Positions 16,729 through 24,581 of a DNA stretch of 64,000 nucleotides are shown piece after piece (the first letter of the stretch is position 1; the number at the start of each line of letters is the position of its first letter). The stretch lies in assembly GCF_008386315.1 (NCBI RefSeq), contig NZ_CP043808.1, positions 992,001-1,056,000 on the forward strand, written 5' to 3'. The position numbers were made by a program, and so were the translations under genes. The notes beneath the pieces were generated by a model. It searched no databases and was not told where the DNA came from. It worked only from the letters and a program-made list of their open reading frames with translations. This DNA is from Serinicoccus marinus DSM 15273. GTDB taxonomy: Bacteria; Actinomycetota; Actinomycetes; Actinomycetales; Dermatophilaceae.

Positions 16729-18200
16729 CGGTCCTCGCCCTCCTGGCGTCGGCGCCAGGCCTCGACCCCGAGGCCGGCGAGGGGGAGCAGGATGACGAGG
16801 GCCAGCCCGGGCAGCACCAGGCCGGGCGCCCATCCCTGCTCGGCGGTGTCGACGACGGACTGCCGCAGCGTCTCGACCTCGGCCTCGACGTCGACCGACG
16901 CCTCACCGGCGGCGTCGACGACGCCCAGCGCGGCGGAGCGCAGCTCCTCGCTGGTGCTGTCCTGCGCCAGGGCGTCGCCCAGCTCGGCCCGCGCCTGCGC
17001 CCACTCGTCGTGCGCCACCCCGAGCTCCTCCAGGCCGTAGGTCTGCTCCCAGAAGCCGTCGTCCCCCTGCTCGTACGGTGCGAGCGTGCGCAGCCCCAGC
17101 ATCACCTCGAGATCGCGCCGGACCTCGTCGCGCACGTCGTCGGCGCGGTCGACCGCCTCCTCGTGCGCCTCGGCACGGGCGGCCACGCCGTCGAAGAAGG
17201 GGTCCTGTGCCAGGGCCAGTCCGCTGGCGAGCAGGCCGGCGAGAGCGAGTCCTGCGGCGAGGCGGGCCCCGGAGCGCCAGAGCACCACCGTGACGCCCAG
17301 GAGCACCAGCGCGCCACCCCACATGAGCGTCGTGGCCCAGGGCGAGCCGGGCGTGATGTTCTCGCGCGCGTCGTCCACCTCGGTGCTGGACACGGCATAC
17401 CGGAAGGTGTTCCGTGTCTCCTCCCACGTGGTGGCAGCCCGCACCGGGGCGGTGTCCGTCGAGGACAGCGCGGCGTTGAGGGGCTCGAGGTCGTCGCGGT
17501 AGTAGGAGGGGACGTCGCCGCGGTCGAAGACGATCCGGGCCAGGCCGGCGCTGCCGAGGTCACCGTCCGCGTCGGGTGCCGCCGGCTCCCCGGTGGCCTG
17601 CCGGACGATCTCGCTGTCGAGCGCGTCGGTGGCCTCGCGCAGGAGGGCACGACTCTCGTCCAGGTCCTGGAACGTGGCGACGTCCCGCTCGTCCGCCCGG
17701 GAGGCGGACAGGGCAGCACCCACGACCAGCGCGAGCATCGAGGCGACCAGCAGGGTGATGACCGTCTGCAGGTGGGGTATACGCCGACTGCTCACCTCCC
17801 GCGCGCCCGCGAGGAGACGGTTGGAGCTGCGCGTGGTCCTGGTGGTCGACACGCGGGGGACCCGGTCCTCCTGGCCCATCCGCGCCGCCTGCCGACGCAG
17901 CCGACGCTCGGTACGGACCAGGCGGCGCTCGGCGTCGTCGATCTCGCGCTGGCGCCGGGCCAGCTCGCGCTCGGCCTCCCGGCGCTGCGAGGCCAGGCGT
18001 TGCCGGGCGTGGTCCCGCTCCTGCTCCGCCTGCTCGGCCAGCTCACGACGCTGCCGCTCCAGCGCGGCCTCCTGGACGCGGAGCTCCTCGATGGTGGTGT
18101 CCTCGACGTCCGGCAGGTCCTCGCCGAGCACGAGCATCGGCCGGTCGGGCTCGGCGGCCCCGTCACGTCCGTCGCTGTCGTCCCGCGGTGTGCCGCTCAT
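16725..18200 (-). CDS. Four-helix membrane protein with PML-tag N-terminus
   Basis: A 491-residue protein. Near residue 21 a peptide PMLVLGEDLPDVEDTTIEEL precedes a charged coiled coil (about 45-105). Membrane helices lie near 140-165, 293-312, 316-334 and 455-478, leaving two extracytoplasmic helical domains of about 120 residues each. The TM-loop-TM-TM-loop-TM layout matches the gene at 18832-20040 and recalls GlnX, the membrane partner of PknG in Corynebacteriales (inference). Its cytoplasmic Thr-Thr pair after acidic residues is a plausible kinase or FHA target. ATG 18200 overlaps the upstream stop. Confidence 0.75.
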   Translation of the reverse strand: MSGTPRDDSDGRDGAAEPDRPMLVLGEDLPDVEDTTIEELRVQEAALERQRRELAEQAEQERDHARQRLASQRREAERELARRQREIDDAERRLVRTERRLRRQAARMGQEDRVPRVSTTRTTRSSNRLLAGAREVSSRRIPHLQTVITLLVASMLALVVGAALSASRADERDVATFQDLDESRALLREATDALDSEIVRQATGEPAAPDADGDLGSAGLARIVFDRGDVPSYYRDDLEPLNAALSSTDTAPVRAATTWEETRNTFRYAVSSTEVDDARENITPGSPWATTLMWGGALVLLGVTVVLWRSGARLAAGLALAGLLASGLALAQDPFFDGVAARAEAHEEAVDRADDVRDEVRRDLEVMLGLRTLAPYEQGDDGFWEQTYGLEELGVAHDEWAQARAELGDALAQDSTSEELRSAALGVVDAAGEASVDVEAEVETLRQSVVDTAEQGWAPGLVLPGLALVILLPLAGLGVEAWRRRQEGEDR

Positions 18201-18835
18201 GAGTCCTTCCTCCGACCCGGCAGGGCGAAGGCGATCCCTGCGAGCGCCGCCGCTGCCAGACCGGTGGCCGCGACGGGTGCCGAGGCCCCTGTCGTGTTCT
18301 CGAGCGAGGCCAGCATACGGGCGCGCTGGTCGGCCACCCGTGCCGTCGCCTCGTCGAAGGTCGCCCGGCCCTCGTCCGCAGCCACCGCGACGTCCAGCCA
18401 CGCGACCCGGGCCTCGTCGGTGGTGCCGATGGCCTGCACGGTGTCCGGGTCGGGGTCCGGGCCGCTCACCAGGACCCCGAGGACGAGCAGGACGAGGCCG
18501 AGCGCCCAGCCCCACGCGCCGCCCGTCGAGCCACGGATCCCCGCGTGCTGGGACTGCTCCGCCAGGTCGAGCTCGCGCTGGACCGAGGAGCGCCCGTGCC
18601 GCTGGGTCAACCGCCGCTCGGCACGGTCCAGCCGCGCCTGACGGCTGCGGAGCTGGCTCTCGACGGACGCCCGGTATGCCGCGAGCTCGGCCTCGGTCTC
18701 GTCGCGCTGCCGCCGCAGCTCCTCGACGGTCGTGTCCTCGACCTCGGGGCGGTCCTCACCGACGATGAGCATCGCAGGCTCCGGCTCGCCGGCGTTGGCG
18801 TTCTCGGAGCGCGCACCCCCGCGCGCAGCACTCAC
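18197..18835 (-). CDS. Two-helix membrane protein with PML-tag N-terminus
   Basis: A 212-residue protein that looks like a half-size version of its downstream neighbour. The N-terminal tag AMLIVGEDRPEVEDTTVEEL is followed by a basic/acidic coiled coil (about 45-90), a membrane helix (WGWALGLVLLVLGVLVSG), a helical loop of about 65 residues outside the membrane and a second membrane helix (AATGLAAAALAGIAFAL). The tag matches the neighbouring protein at about 14 of 20 positions. No enzymatic motif. GTG 18835 overlaps the stop before it. Probably part of a membrane sensor complex feeding PknG. Confidence 0.7.
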   Translation of the reverse strand: MSAARGGARSENANAGEPEPAMLIVGEDRPEVEDTTVEELRRQRDETEAELAAYRASVESQLRSRQARLDRAERRLTQRHGRSSVQRELDLAEQSQHAGIRGSTGGAWGWALGLVLLVLGVLVSGPDPDPDTVQAIGTTDEARVAWLDVAVAADEGRATFDEATARVADQRARMLASLENTTGASAPVAATGLAAAALAGIAFALPGRRKDS

Positions 18836-20040
18836 CGGTAGTCCTGCAGGCGTCGCGTGATCCCGGTCCACGCGAGGGCTGCGGCGACCACGCCGAGCAG
18901 GAGCGCTGCCCCGGCGGTGATGAGCGCCGGCGCACCGACCTGGGTGTCGACGGCCGCGAGCTGGTCGTCGAGCCGCTGCTCGAGAGTCGCGGCCAGTCCC
19001 TCGAAGTCCTCCTGGGAGGCCGAGATCGACGCGCCGTCGGCGTCCCCCTCGGCGATCTCCTCCCAGTCGGTGACCAGGTCGCTGCCCTCGTCCGTCGCCG
19101 CCAGAGCCTCCCCGGCGGCGGCCGCGGCACCCTGCCACGCGTCGTCGGCGCCGACGGACTCGGCGAGCTGGGCGGCGCGAGCCTCGTGGACCGAGGCCAG
19201 CGCGGTGGCGGTGGTGGCCGGCGAGGCCAGCTGGGCCTCGTAGTCGACCGGCAGGCTCCCCGGGTTGACGGAGAGGTAGGTCAGTCCCGCGGTGATCGCG
19301 GTCGCCGCCAGCACCGGGACGTTGACGATCCGTCGGGTGCGCAGGGCCAGGACCACGAGCACACCGAGCAGCGCGAGGGTGGCGAGCGTGCCCAGGACGC
19401 CGGTCAGCTCCGAGCGGGGCCCGGAGAGCGCGTCCACCCGCTGGTCCGCGACCCGTTGCAGCGCCTGGCCCGCGTCGGCCGCTCCCTGCCGGGCCGTGCC
19501 GTAGCGGTCCTGGCCCTCGCCGGCGCTGTAGCCGACGGAGGTGCCGGCCCGCTCGGCCGCGACGAGATAGGTGGCCCAGGCCTCGGGCGCCCCGCCGTCA
19601 TCACCGACGGTCCCGAGCTCGCGGCTGACCTCGGTGGTGATCCGCTCGAAGGCGGCGCGGCTCTCGTCGGTGTCGCCGTCCACGACACGCTGCGCGAGCG
19701 CCTGGTCCGCCTCGGCGACGAGCACCGAGGCCCGCTGCGTCGCCGTCCACTCCTGCGCCAGTGCGGTGGGGGTGGCCGCGACACCGTCGGTGGACAGGGT
19801 GCCCGAGGCGGCCACCCCGGTGAGGAGGGCGACAGCGGCCGCGACGCCGCGCAGGACGCGCAGCAGCCGAGGGGTGGTGCTCGGTCGTGCGGCCGTCGGG
19901 GCGGTCCGCGTCGCCGAGGCCGGGGCTGCGCTCGGCGCCGTGCCCGGGGAGGTGGGGGTGGCCGGCGCGGCGGAGGACCCCGTGGCCTGCGACGGTGCGG
20001 CTGCCGAGGCCGAGGGGGTGGCCTGTCCCGGTGTGCTCAC
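18832..20040 (-). CDS. Four-helix membrane protein, sensor-like
   Basis: A 402-residue protein. About 60 N-terminal residues are low-complexity Ala/Pro/Ser/Thr. Membrane helices lie near residues 62-82, 214-235, 244-263 and 372-393, enclosing two extracytoplasmic helical domains like those of bacterial four-helix-bundle sensors. It lacks the PML tag of its two neighbours. The domain plan parallels the gene at 16725-18200, suggesting an old duplication. The GTG start overlaps the AAA ATPase stop. A GlnX-like signalling role upstream of PknG is inferred from topology and operon membership, not from sequence identity. Confidence 0.7.
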   Translation of the reverse strand: MSTPGQATPSASAAAPSQATGSSAAPATPTSPGTAPSAAPASATRTAPTAARPSTTPRLLRVLRGVAAAVALLTGVAASGTLSTDGVAATPTALAQEWTATQRASVLVAEADQALAQRVVDGDTDESRAAFERITTEVSRELGTVGDDGGAPEAWATYLVAAERAGTSVGYSAGEGQDRYGTARQGAADAGQALQRVADQRVDALSGPRSELTGVLGTLATLALLGVLVVLALRTRRIVNVPVLAATAITAGLTYLSVNPGSLPVDYEAQLASPATTATALASVHEARAAQLAESVGADDAWQGAAAAAGEALAATDEGSDLVTDWEEIAEGDADGASISASQEDFEGLAATLEQRLDDQLAAVDTQVGAPALITAGAALLLGVVAAALAWTGITRRLQDYR

Positions 20041-21752
20041 GGGCGCGGCTCCTCGGGCGCGTCACCCTCCACCGGCTCGTGCCCCACCCCGTCGCCGGGC
20101 TCGCCGGCAACCCCGTCGGCCGCCGGGTCCTCCGGCGCCCCGTCAGCACCGAGCGGCGCGTCCGGCGAGAGGTCGACCGCGTCACGGTCCTCGAAGTCCT
20201 CGCGCTGCAGGGTGCGCAGCGCGGTGACGTCGACGTCGGTGATGTCCCGCAACCGCCAGGCGTGCCGACCGATGGCCGCCTCGAGCAGGTTGCGGGCGAA
20301 CCGGCCGTTGCCGAAGCTGGGCCCACGCGGTGTCGCCGCCAGGATCTCCGCGAAGCGCTCCACCGCCTCGGGGGACAGGTCGTAGTCCATCTGCCCGGCG
20401 AGGTGCTGCTGGATCGCGCCGAGCTCGTCGTCGGTGTAGTCCTCGAACTCGATGATGGTGCGGAACCGGCTCTCCAGGCCCGGGTTGGTGGCGATGAACT
20501 CCGCCATCGGGTCCGGGTAGCCGGCGACGATGACGACGAGGTCCTCCCGGTGGTCCTCCATCTCCTTGACCAGGGTGTCGATGGCCTCCTTGCCGTACTG
20601 GTCGCCACCCAGGCTGTAGGCCTCGTCGATGAAGATGACCCCGCCGTGAGCGCTGCCGACCACCTCGGCGGTCTTGGCGGCCGTCTGCCCCAGGTATCCC
20701 GCCACCAGCTCGCTGCGGTCCACCTCGACCAGCTGCCCCTTGCTCAGCAGACCCAGCGCGCGGTAGATCCCGCCGACGAGCCGGGCCACGGTCGTCTTGC
20801 CGGTGCCGGGGTTGCCGACGAAGACGAGGTGCCGGGTCAGGGTGGCCACCTTGAGGCCGGCCTCCTGCCGACGGGCGTCCATCTTGAGCACGGCGACCTG
20901 GCGGTGGATCTCGGCCTTGACCCGCTCGAGACCGATGAGCTCGTCCAGCTCGGCGAGGAGCTCCTCCACCGAGCGCTCCGGCTCGGGCTCCTCCTGCGGC
21001 TCCGCCGTCGCCGCCGGGTCCTCGGCGGTCGCGGCGACCTCGGGCGCCGGACCCGCGCCGGTGGTCTGGTCCGGTGCGGCCTGACCGGGACCCGTCCCGG
21101 CCGGCGCACCCGTCGGGTACCCCTCCGGCCCGGGCGGCTGTGTCGGTGCCGGCTGGTAGGTCTGGCTGCCTGCGGAGAGGGAGGTGAGCATGTCGCGGAC
21201 CCGGGCCCCCTGCTCCTGCGCCCGGCGGAGCAGGTCGGCGGAGAGTGCGGACGCCTCGCTCGGGGCACCCGGCAGACCAGCGGGTGCCCCCGTGGACGGC
21301 GACGGACCGGCCTGCGGCGGGGTGAGCCCGGCGGTGGGGGAGCCCGGCCCGTGCGCGGGAGCCACCCCTGCGGCGGCCAGCTGCGCGCGGGCCACGGACG
21401 TCGCCTTGCCGACGCTGAGCTGCCCCGCGCCGGGCAGGGTGCAGGCAGCGGTCGCGACGTCGGCCAGCGCCTGGGCGTATCCCGACGCCCGGGGGCTGCT
21501 CTCGGCGACGAGCGTCGACAGCAGCGGGGTGGGGATCGAGGCATACCGGCGACCCTTGGGCACCGCGCCGAAGAAGTCGCTGGTGGGGCGGTCGAAGGCC
21601 CGGGCCCAGAGGGTGTGCGCCTCGCCCGGTCCGGGATGCTCCAGGACGGCGGCGGCGAGGTGCTGGCCCTCGACCCGCACCGCCTGCTCGTCCAGGCCGG
21701 CCTCGCGGCCCACCCGCGCGAGCAGGTCCACGGCGTCGGCCAGCCGGCTCAC
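20037..21752 (-). CDS. CbxX/CfxQ-type AAA+ ATPase
   Basis: A 571-residue protein. The first half is a helical region and Pro/Ala-rich linker. The second half is an AAA+ domain with Walker A GNPGTGKTT near residue 310, Walker B GVIFIDEAYSLGG, a sensor/arginine-finger region (NPGLESRF) and FGNGRFARNLLE, typical of the CbxX/CfxQ and EccA-like ATPases. These remodel protein complexes using ATP. Its N-terminal half may recognise a specific partner in the operon. An acidic Pro-rich tail of about 55 residues ends it. GTGA overlap on both sides. Confidence 0.88.
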   Translation of the reverse strand: MSRLADAVDLLARVGREAGLDEQAVRVEGQHLAAAVLEHPGPGEAHTLWARAFDRPTSDFFGAVPKGRRYASIPTPLLSTLVAESSPRASGYAQALADVATAACTLPGAGQLSVGKATSVARAQLAAAGVAPAHGPGSPTAGLTPPQAGPSPSTGAPAGLPGAPSEASALSADLLRRAQEQGARVRDMLTSLSAGSQTYQPAPTQPPGPEGYPTGAPAGTGPGQAAPDQTTGAGPAPEVAATAEDPAATAEPQEEPEPERSVEELLAELDELIGLERVKAEIHRQVAVLKMDARRQEAGLKVATLTRHLVFVGNPGTGKTTVARLVGGIYRALGLLSKGQLVEVDRSELVAGYLGQTAAKTAEVVGSAHGGVIFIDEAYSLGGDQYGKEAIDTLVKEMEDHREDLVVIVAGYPDPMAEFIATNPGLESRFRTIIEFEDYTDDELGAIQQHLAGQMDYDLSPEAVERFAEILAATPRGPSFGNGRFARNLLEAAIGRHAWRLRDITDVDVTALRTLQREDFEDRDAVDLSPDAPLGADGAPEDPAADGVAGEPGDGVGHEPVEGDAPEEPRP

Positions 21753-22336
21753 CGGTCCACCCCTTCCGGCGGCGACAGCGGCTCCCCGTCGGTCGGCGGC
21801 GCTGCTGGCACGGGCGCGTGGTCCGCCTCCTCGACGCGCAGCGACCCGCCGGCACCGGCGGACCCGAACTTCTCGGCGATGAACCGGCCCTGGGCGACGA
21901 GCTCGCGCGCGTCCTGGCGGTAGACCGCGTCGAAGACCTTGTCCATCGTCAGGCCCAGCAGGTCGAGCTGGTCCACGAGCACCATGAGTGAGGTCTTCGC
22001 ACCGTCGACCGGCCGGGTGTCGGCATACCGCCGGGGCAGCCGCTGGTAGGCCCCGACCGCCTCGGGCAGGTAGTCCGTCGCCGTCGCGATGACGGTGTAG
22101 CCGAGGTCGCTGCCGCTGAGCTTCTCCAGCCGCGGCACGGTGTCCCGCACCGTGTCGATGACCCTGCTGCCGCGGGCGACGACGACGGAAGGGAGCGCCG
22201 CGGAGGCGAGCAGCTCCTCGGTCGAGGCCAGTGCCTGCTGCACGTCCTGCGCCGTCGGCGGCGCGGGCAGGCTCATCCGGTCGTCGGCCGGGGCGGACCG
22301 GCCGAGCATCCGGTCCAGCAGGTCGGAGAACCCCAC
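21749..22336 (-). CDS. XpaC-like partner of TelA
   Basis: A 195-residue soluble helical protein. Its central part (GYTVIATATDYLPEAVGAYQ, then VDGAKTSLMVLVDQLDLLGL) recalls the C-terminal region of XpaC-family proteins, which usually accompany telA in bacteria. The similarity is judged by eye and is weak. The C-terminus is proline-rich and disordered. GTG 22336 starts one base after the telA stop (TGACGTG), and its own stop overlaps the AAA gene. No catalytic residues can be named. Confidence 0.6.
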   Translation of the reverse strand: MGFSDLLDRMLGRSAPADDRMSLPAPPTAQDVQQALASTEELLASAALPSVVVARGSRVIDTVRDTVPRLEKLSGSDLGYTVIATATDYLPEAVGAYQRLPRRYADTRPVDGAKTSLMVLVDQLDLLGLTMDKVFDAVYRQDARELVAQGRFIAEKFGSAGAGGSLRVEEADHAPVPAAPPTDGEPLSPPEGVDR

Positions 22337-22337
22337 G

Positions 22338-23576
22338 TCAGCCCCGGCGCGAGGGGCCCGAACCCTCGATGTCCAGCTGGCCCGCCGCGAGGCGCACGTC
22401 GGTGCGCTGGGCGCGGTCGAGGTAGTCGCGCGACTTCTCGACCTCGCCCTCGAGCACCCCGATCGTCTGCGACATGCCGTCCAGGGCCTGGACCCGGAAC
22501 TCGTCGATCGCGTCCATCGTGGCGTAGATGTTGGTGAAGGCGGCCTGCAGCTGGTCCAGCCCCAGGGTGGAGGACGCGGCCTGCTCCTGGATGGCGACGG
22601 AGTTGTCGCGCAGCAGCTCACTGGTGCTCTGGATCATCTGGGAGGTGGTCTGGTTGAGCGCGGTGATCTGGTCGAGCACGAGCTTCTGGTTGTTGAGCGC
22701 CTGCGCGACGAGCACAGCGGTCCGCAGCGCCGAGACCGTCGTGGTGGAGGCTCGGTCGACGCCCTTGATGAGCTCGATGTTGTTCTTCATGACGATGTCG
22801 ATCGCGAGGTAGTTCTGGATCGACACGGCGAGCTGGGTGAGCAGGTCCTGGTGCTTCTGCCGGACGTAGAACAGGACGTCCTCGCGCAGCGCCTTGGCGC
22901 GCTCGGGGTCGCTGCTGTCCAGCTCGGCGATGGTCGCGGCGACCCTGGCGTCGAGCTGCTCGGCGATGTAGACGTACTGGTTCAGCCGTCCCATCGACTC
23001 CCACAGCTGCTGCTTCTCCATGTTGAGCGCGGCGTTGTCCTTGGCGAGCTCGTCCTGGCCGCTCTTGAGCGCGTGCAGGATGGCGTCCAGGTGCTTCTCC
23101 GCGGACTCGTACTTCTGGAAGTACTTCGTCAGCCGGTCCGAGAACGGCAGCCGCTCGAACCACTTCTTCACCCCGGTGGCCTGGGCCGGGTCGAGGTCCT
23201 CCACCGTGTGCCGCAGCTCGGTGAGGGTCTGCGCGACCTTGGACTCCTTGGACACCCCGCCGGACTGGATCGCGCGGACCGGTGACTTCAGCAACCGGTT
23301 GGAGGTCTCGGCCGCCGCCCGGATGTCGGCGTCGCCCATGGTGCGGACGTCAGCCGCGCGCTGGGCGAACTCGGGCGACTTCGTCTCGGTCCCGGTCAGC
23401 CCGGCGAGATAGGTCTCGACCTTGGCGTCCAGGGCGGGCATCGCCTCGGGGTCGACCTGCGGCGCCATCTTCGGCGCGGCCGTCTGGGCGACGGGCTCGG
23501 TCGGGCGGGGCGCGGTCAGCACCAACGACTCACCCTCGGGCTCGGGCGCGGCGAGCGGCTGCGGCTGGTCGGTCAT
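22338..23576 (-). CDS. telA: TelA/KlaA toxic-anion resistance family protein
   Basis: A 412-residue, all-helical protein of the TelA family. Recognisable stretches are QLWESMGRLNQYVYIAEQLD, YVRQKHQDLLTQLAVSIQNY, MKNNIELIKGVDRA, TVSALRTAVLVAQAL and LVLDQITALNQTTSQMI. The family is named for tellurite resistance, but its general biochemical role is unclear. Members are cytoplasmic and often sit with AAA, VWA or TerD-type genes. ATG 23576 begins MTDQPQPLAAPEPEG. The longer open frame upstream is rejected because it lacks coding-like sequence. First gene of the 11-gene operon, with a candidate ECF promoter 65 bases upstream. Confidence 0.92.
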   Translation of the reverse strand: MTDQPQPLAAPEPEGESLVLTAPRPTEPVAQTAAPKMAPQVDPEAMPALDAKVETYLAGLTGTETKSPEFAQRAADVRTMGDADIRAAAETSNRLLKSPVRAIQSGGVSKESKVAQTLTELRHTVEDLDPAQATGVKKWFERLPFSDRLTKYFQKYESAEKHLDAILHALKSGQDELAKDNAALNMEKQQLWESMGRLNQYVYIAEQLDARVAATIAELDSSDPERAKALREDVLFYVRQKHQDLLTQLAVSIQNYLAIDIVMKNNIELIKGVDRASTTTVSALRTAVLVAQALNNQKLVLDQITALNQTTSQMIQSTSELLRDNSVAIQEQAASSTLGLDQLQAAFTNIYATMDAIDEFRVQALDGMSQTIGVLEGEVEKSRDYLDRAQRTDVRLAAGQLDIEGSGPSRRG

Positions 23577-23642
23577 CGTCTCTCCTCGGGTGGCCGTGTC
23601 GTCGTGCTCCCGCCCCCCGTCAGGATGCGAGGCACACGCTGT

Positions 23643-23668
23643 GACGCGCCCATTGTGTCGTGCGTTCC
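23643..23668 (-). promoter_or_regulatory. Candidate ECF-sigma promoter of the telA-pknG operon
   Basis: On the minus strand GGAAC (23668-23664) and CGTC (23646-23643) are separated by 17 bases, the layout of many extracytoplasmic-function sigma promoters in actinobacteria. It lies 65-90 bases before the telA ATG. The rest of the 285-base gap (23577-23861) shows nothing else I can name. Confidence 0.4.
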
Positions 23669-23861
23669 ACCTTGGCACACGGGGGATACCTCCCGGCGTG
23701 CCATCTGTCACCCACCGGGCGCCGCGAGTGGTTGCCCTGCACCCCATCGGCGAAGAGGTCGATTCCGAGACATCCCCGGTGCAGTCGCGCGCTTTCGGGA
23801 CCGAGGGGGCGCGGCCCGACGCGTGGTCAAGGCGTCATCCACGCCGATGCTGGTGGGAGCC

Positions 23862-24491
23862 TCAGCGACCCTCGCCCGGCGGGCGGAAGGTGAGCCCCCG
23901 TACGCGCGGACGCTCCGTGCCGGGGGCAGGCGAAGTGACCTGCCCACCGCTCCCGGTCGGGCCTCCGGCGGACGACGGCGCGCCGGTGCGGGCGCCGTCG
24001 CGTCGACCGATCACGAGGCCGGCCCCGACGAGCACGACCCCGACCGCCCCGCCGCCGCCGAACCAGCGGGCAGCCACGCGATGAGCGGCCGTCGGCTCGG
24101 CATACCCTGGGGTGAGCCGCAGGTCTGCGTCGTCGGGGGCGCAGTCCACCGTGGTGGAGGCCACCCACGCGGGGATGTCGTAGCGCGCGACCCGGCGCAG
24201 CTGCTCCTCGCCAGAGCCCAGGAGCGGGCCCGGACCGACCTCGCCCGAGAGGCCGCCGCCGGCGTCGTCCGTCACGGTGCAGGTCACGTCGGGAGCGGTG
24301 TCGGCGTCGTCGCCGACGACCTGCCAGACGATCAGCTCGGCGTCGGACGAACGGCCGACTGTCGTGCCGTCGGCCTCGACGGCGACCGCCGAGTCCATCG
24401 CGCGAGACGGGCTCTGGGCCAGGGAGGCCGCGCCCAGCGAGACCGGCAGGCAGGTGGCAGCCAGCGCCGCCCCGAGCCGCACCCACCTCAT
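23862..24491 (-). CDS. Exported two-cysteine membrane protein
   Basis: A 209-residue protein with an N-terminal signal/anchor (MRWVRLGAALAATCLPVSLG), an extracytoplasmic domain with VTCTVTDDAGG and STTVDCAPDD cysteines, one C-terminal membrane helix (GGAVGVVLVGAGLVIG) and a short basic, proline-rich tail. The two-cysteine pattern and layout match the genes at 4200-5009 and 8735-9625. Function unknown. It lies directly upstream of, and on the same strand as, the telA operon, and is divergent from the DUF445 gene. Confidence 0.7.
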   Translation of the reverse strand: MRWVRLGAALAATCLPVSLGAASLAQSPSRAMDSAVAVEADGTTVGRSSDAELIVWQVVGDDADTAPDVTCTVTDDAGGGLSGEVGPGPLLGSGEEQLRRVARYDIPAWVASTTVDCAPDDADLRLTPGYAEPTAAHRVAARWFGGGGAVGVVLVGAGLVIGRRDGARTGAPSSAGGPTGSGGQVTSPAPGTERPRVRGLTFRPPGEGR

Positions 24492-24581
24492 CCGCTGACC
24501 ATACTCGGACTAGGCTGGACCGGCCGGTCGGTCACGTCCGACCGCTCGTCGTCCGCACCGGCATACCTGCAGGAGGGACCC

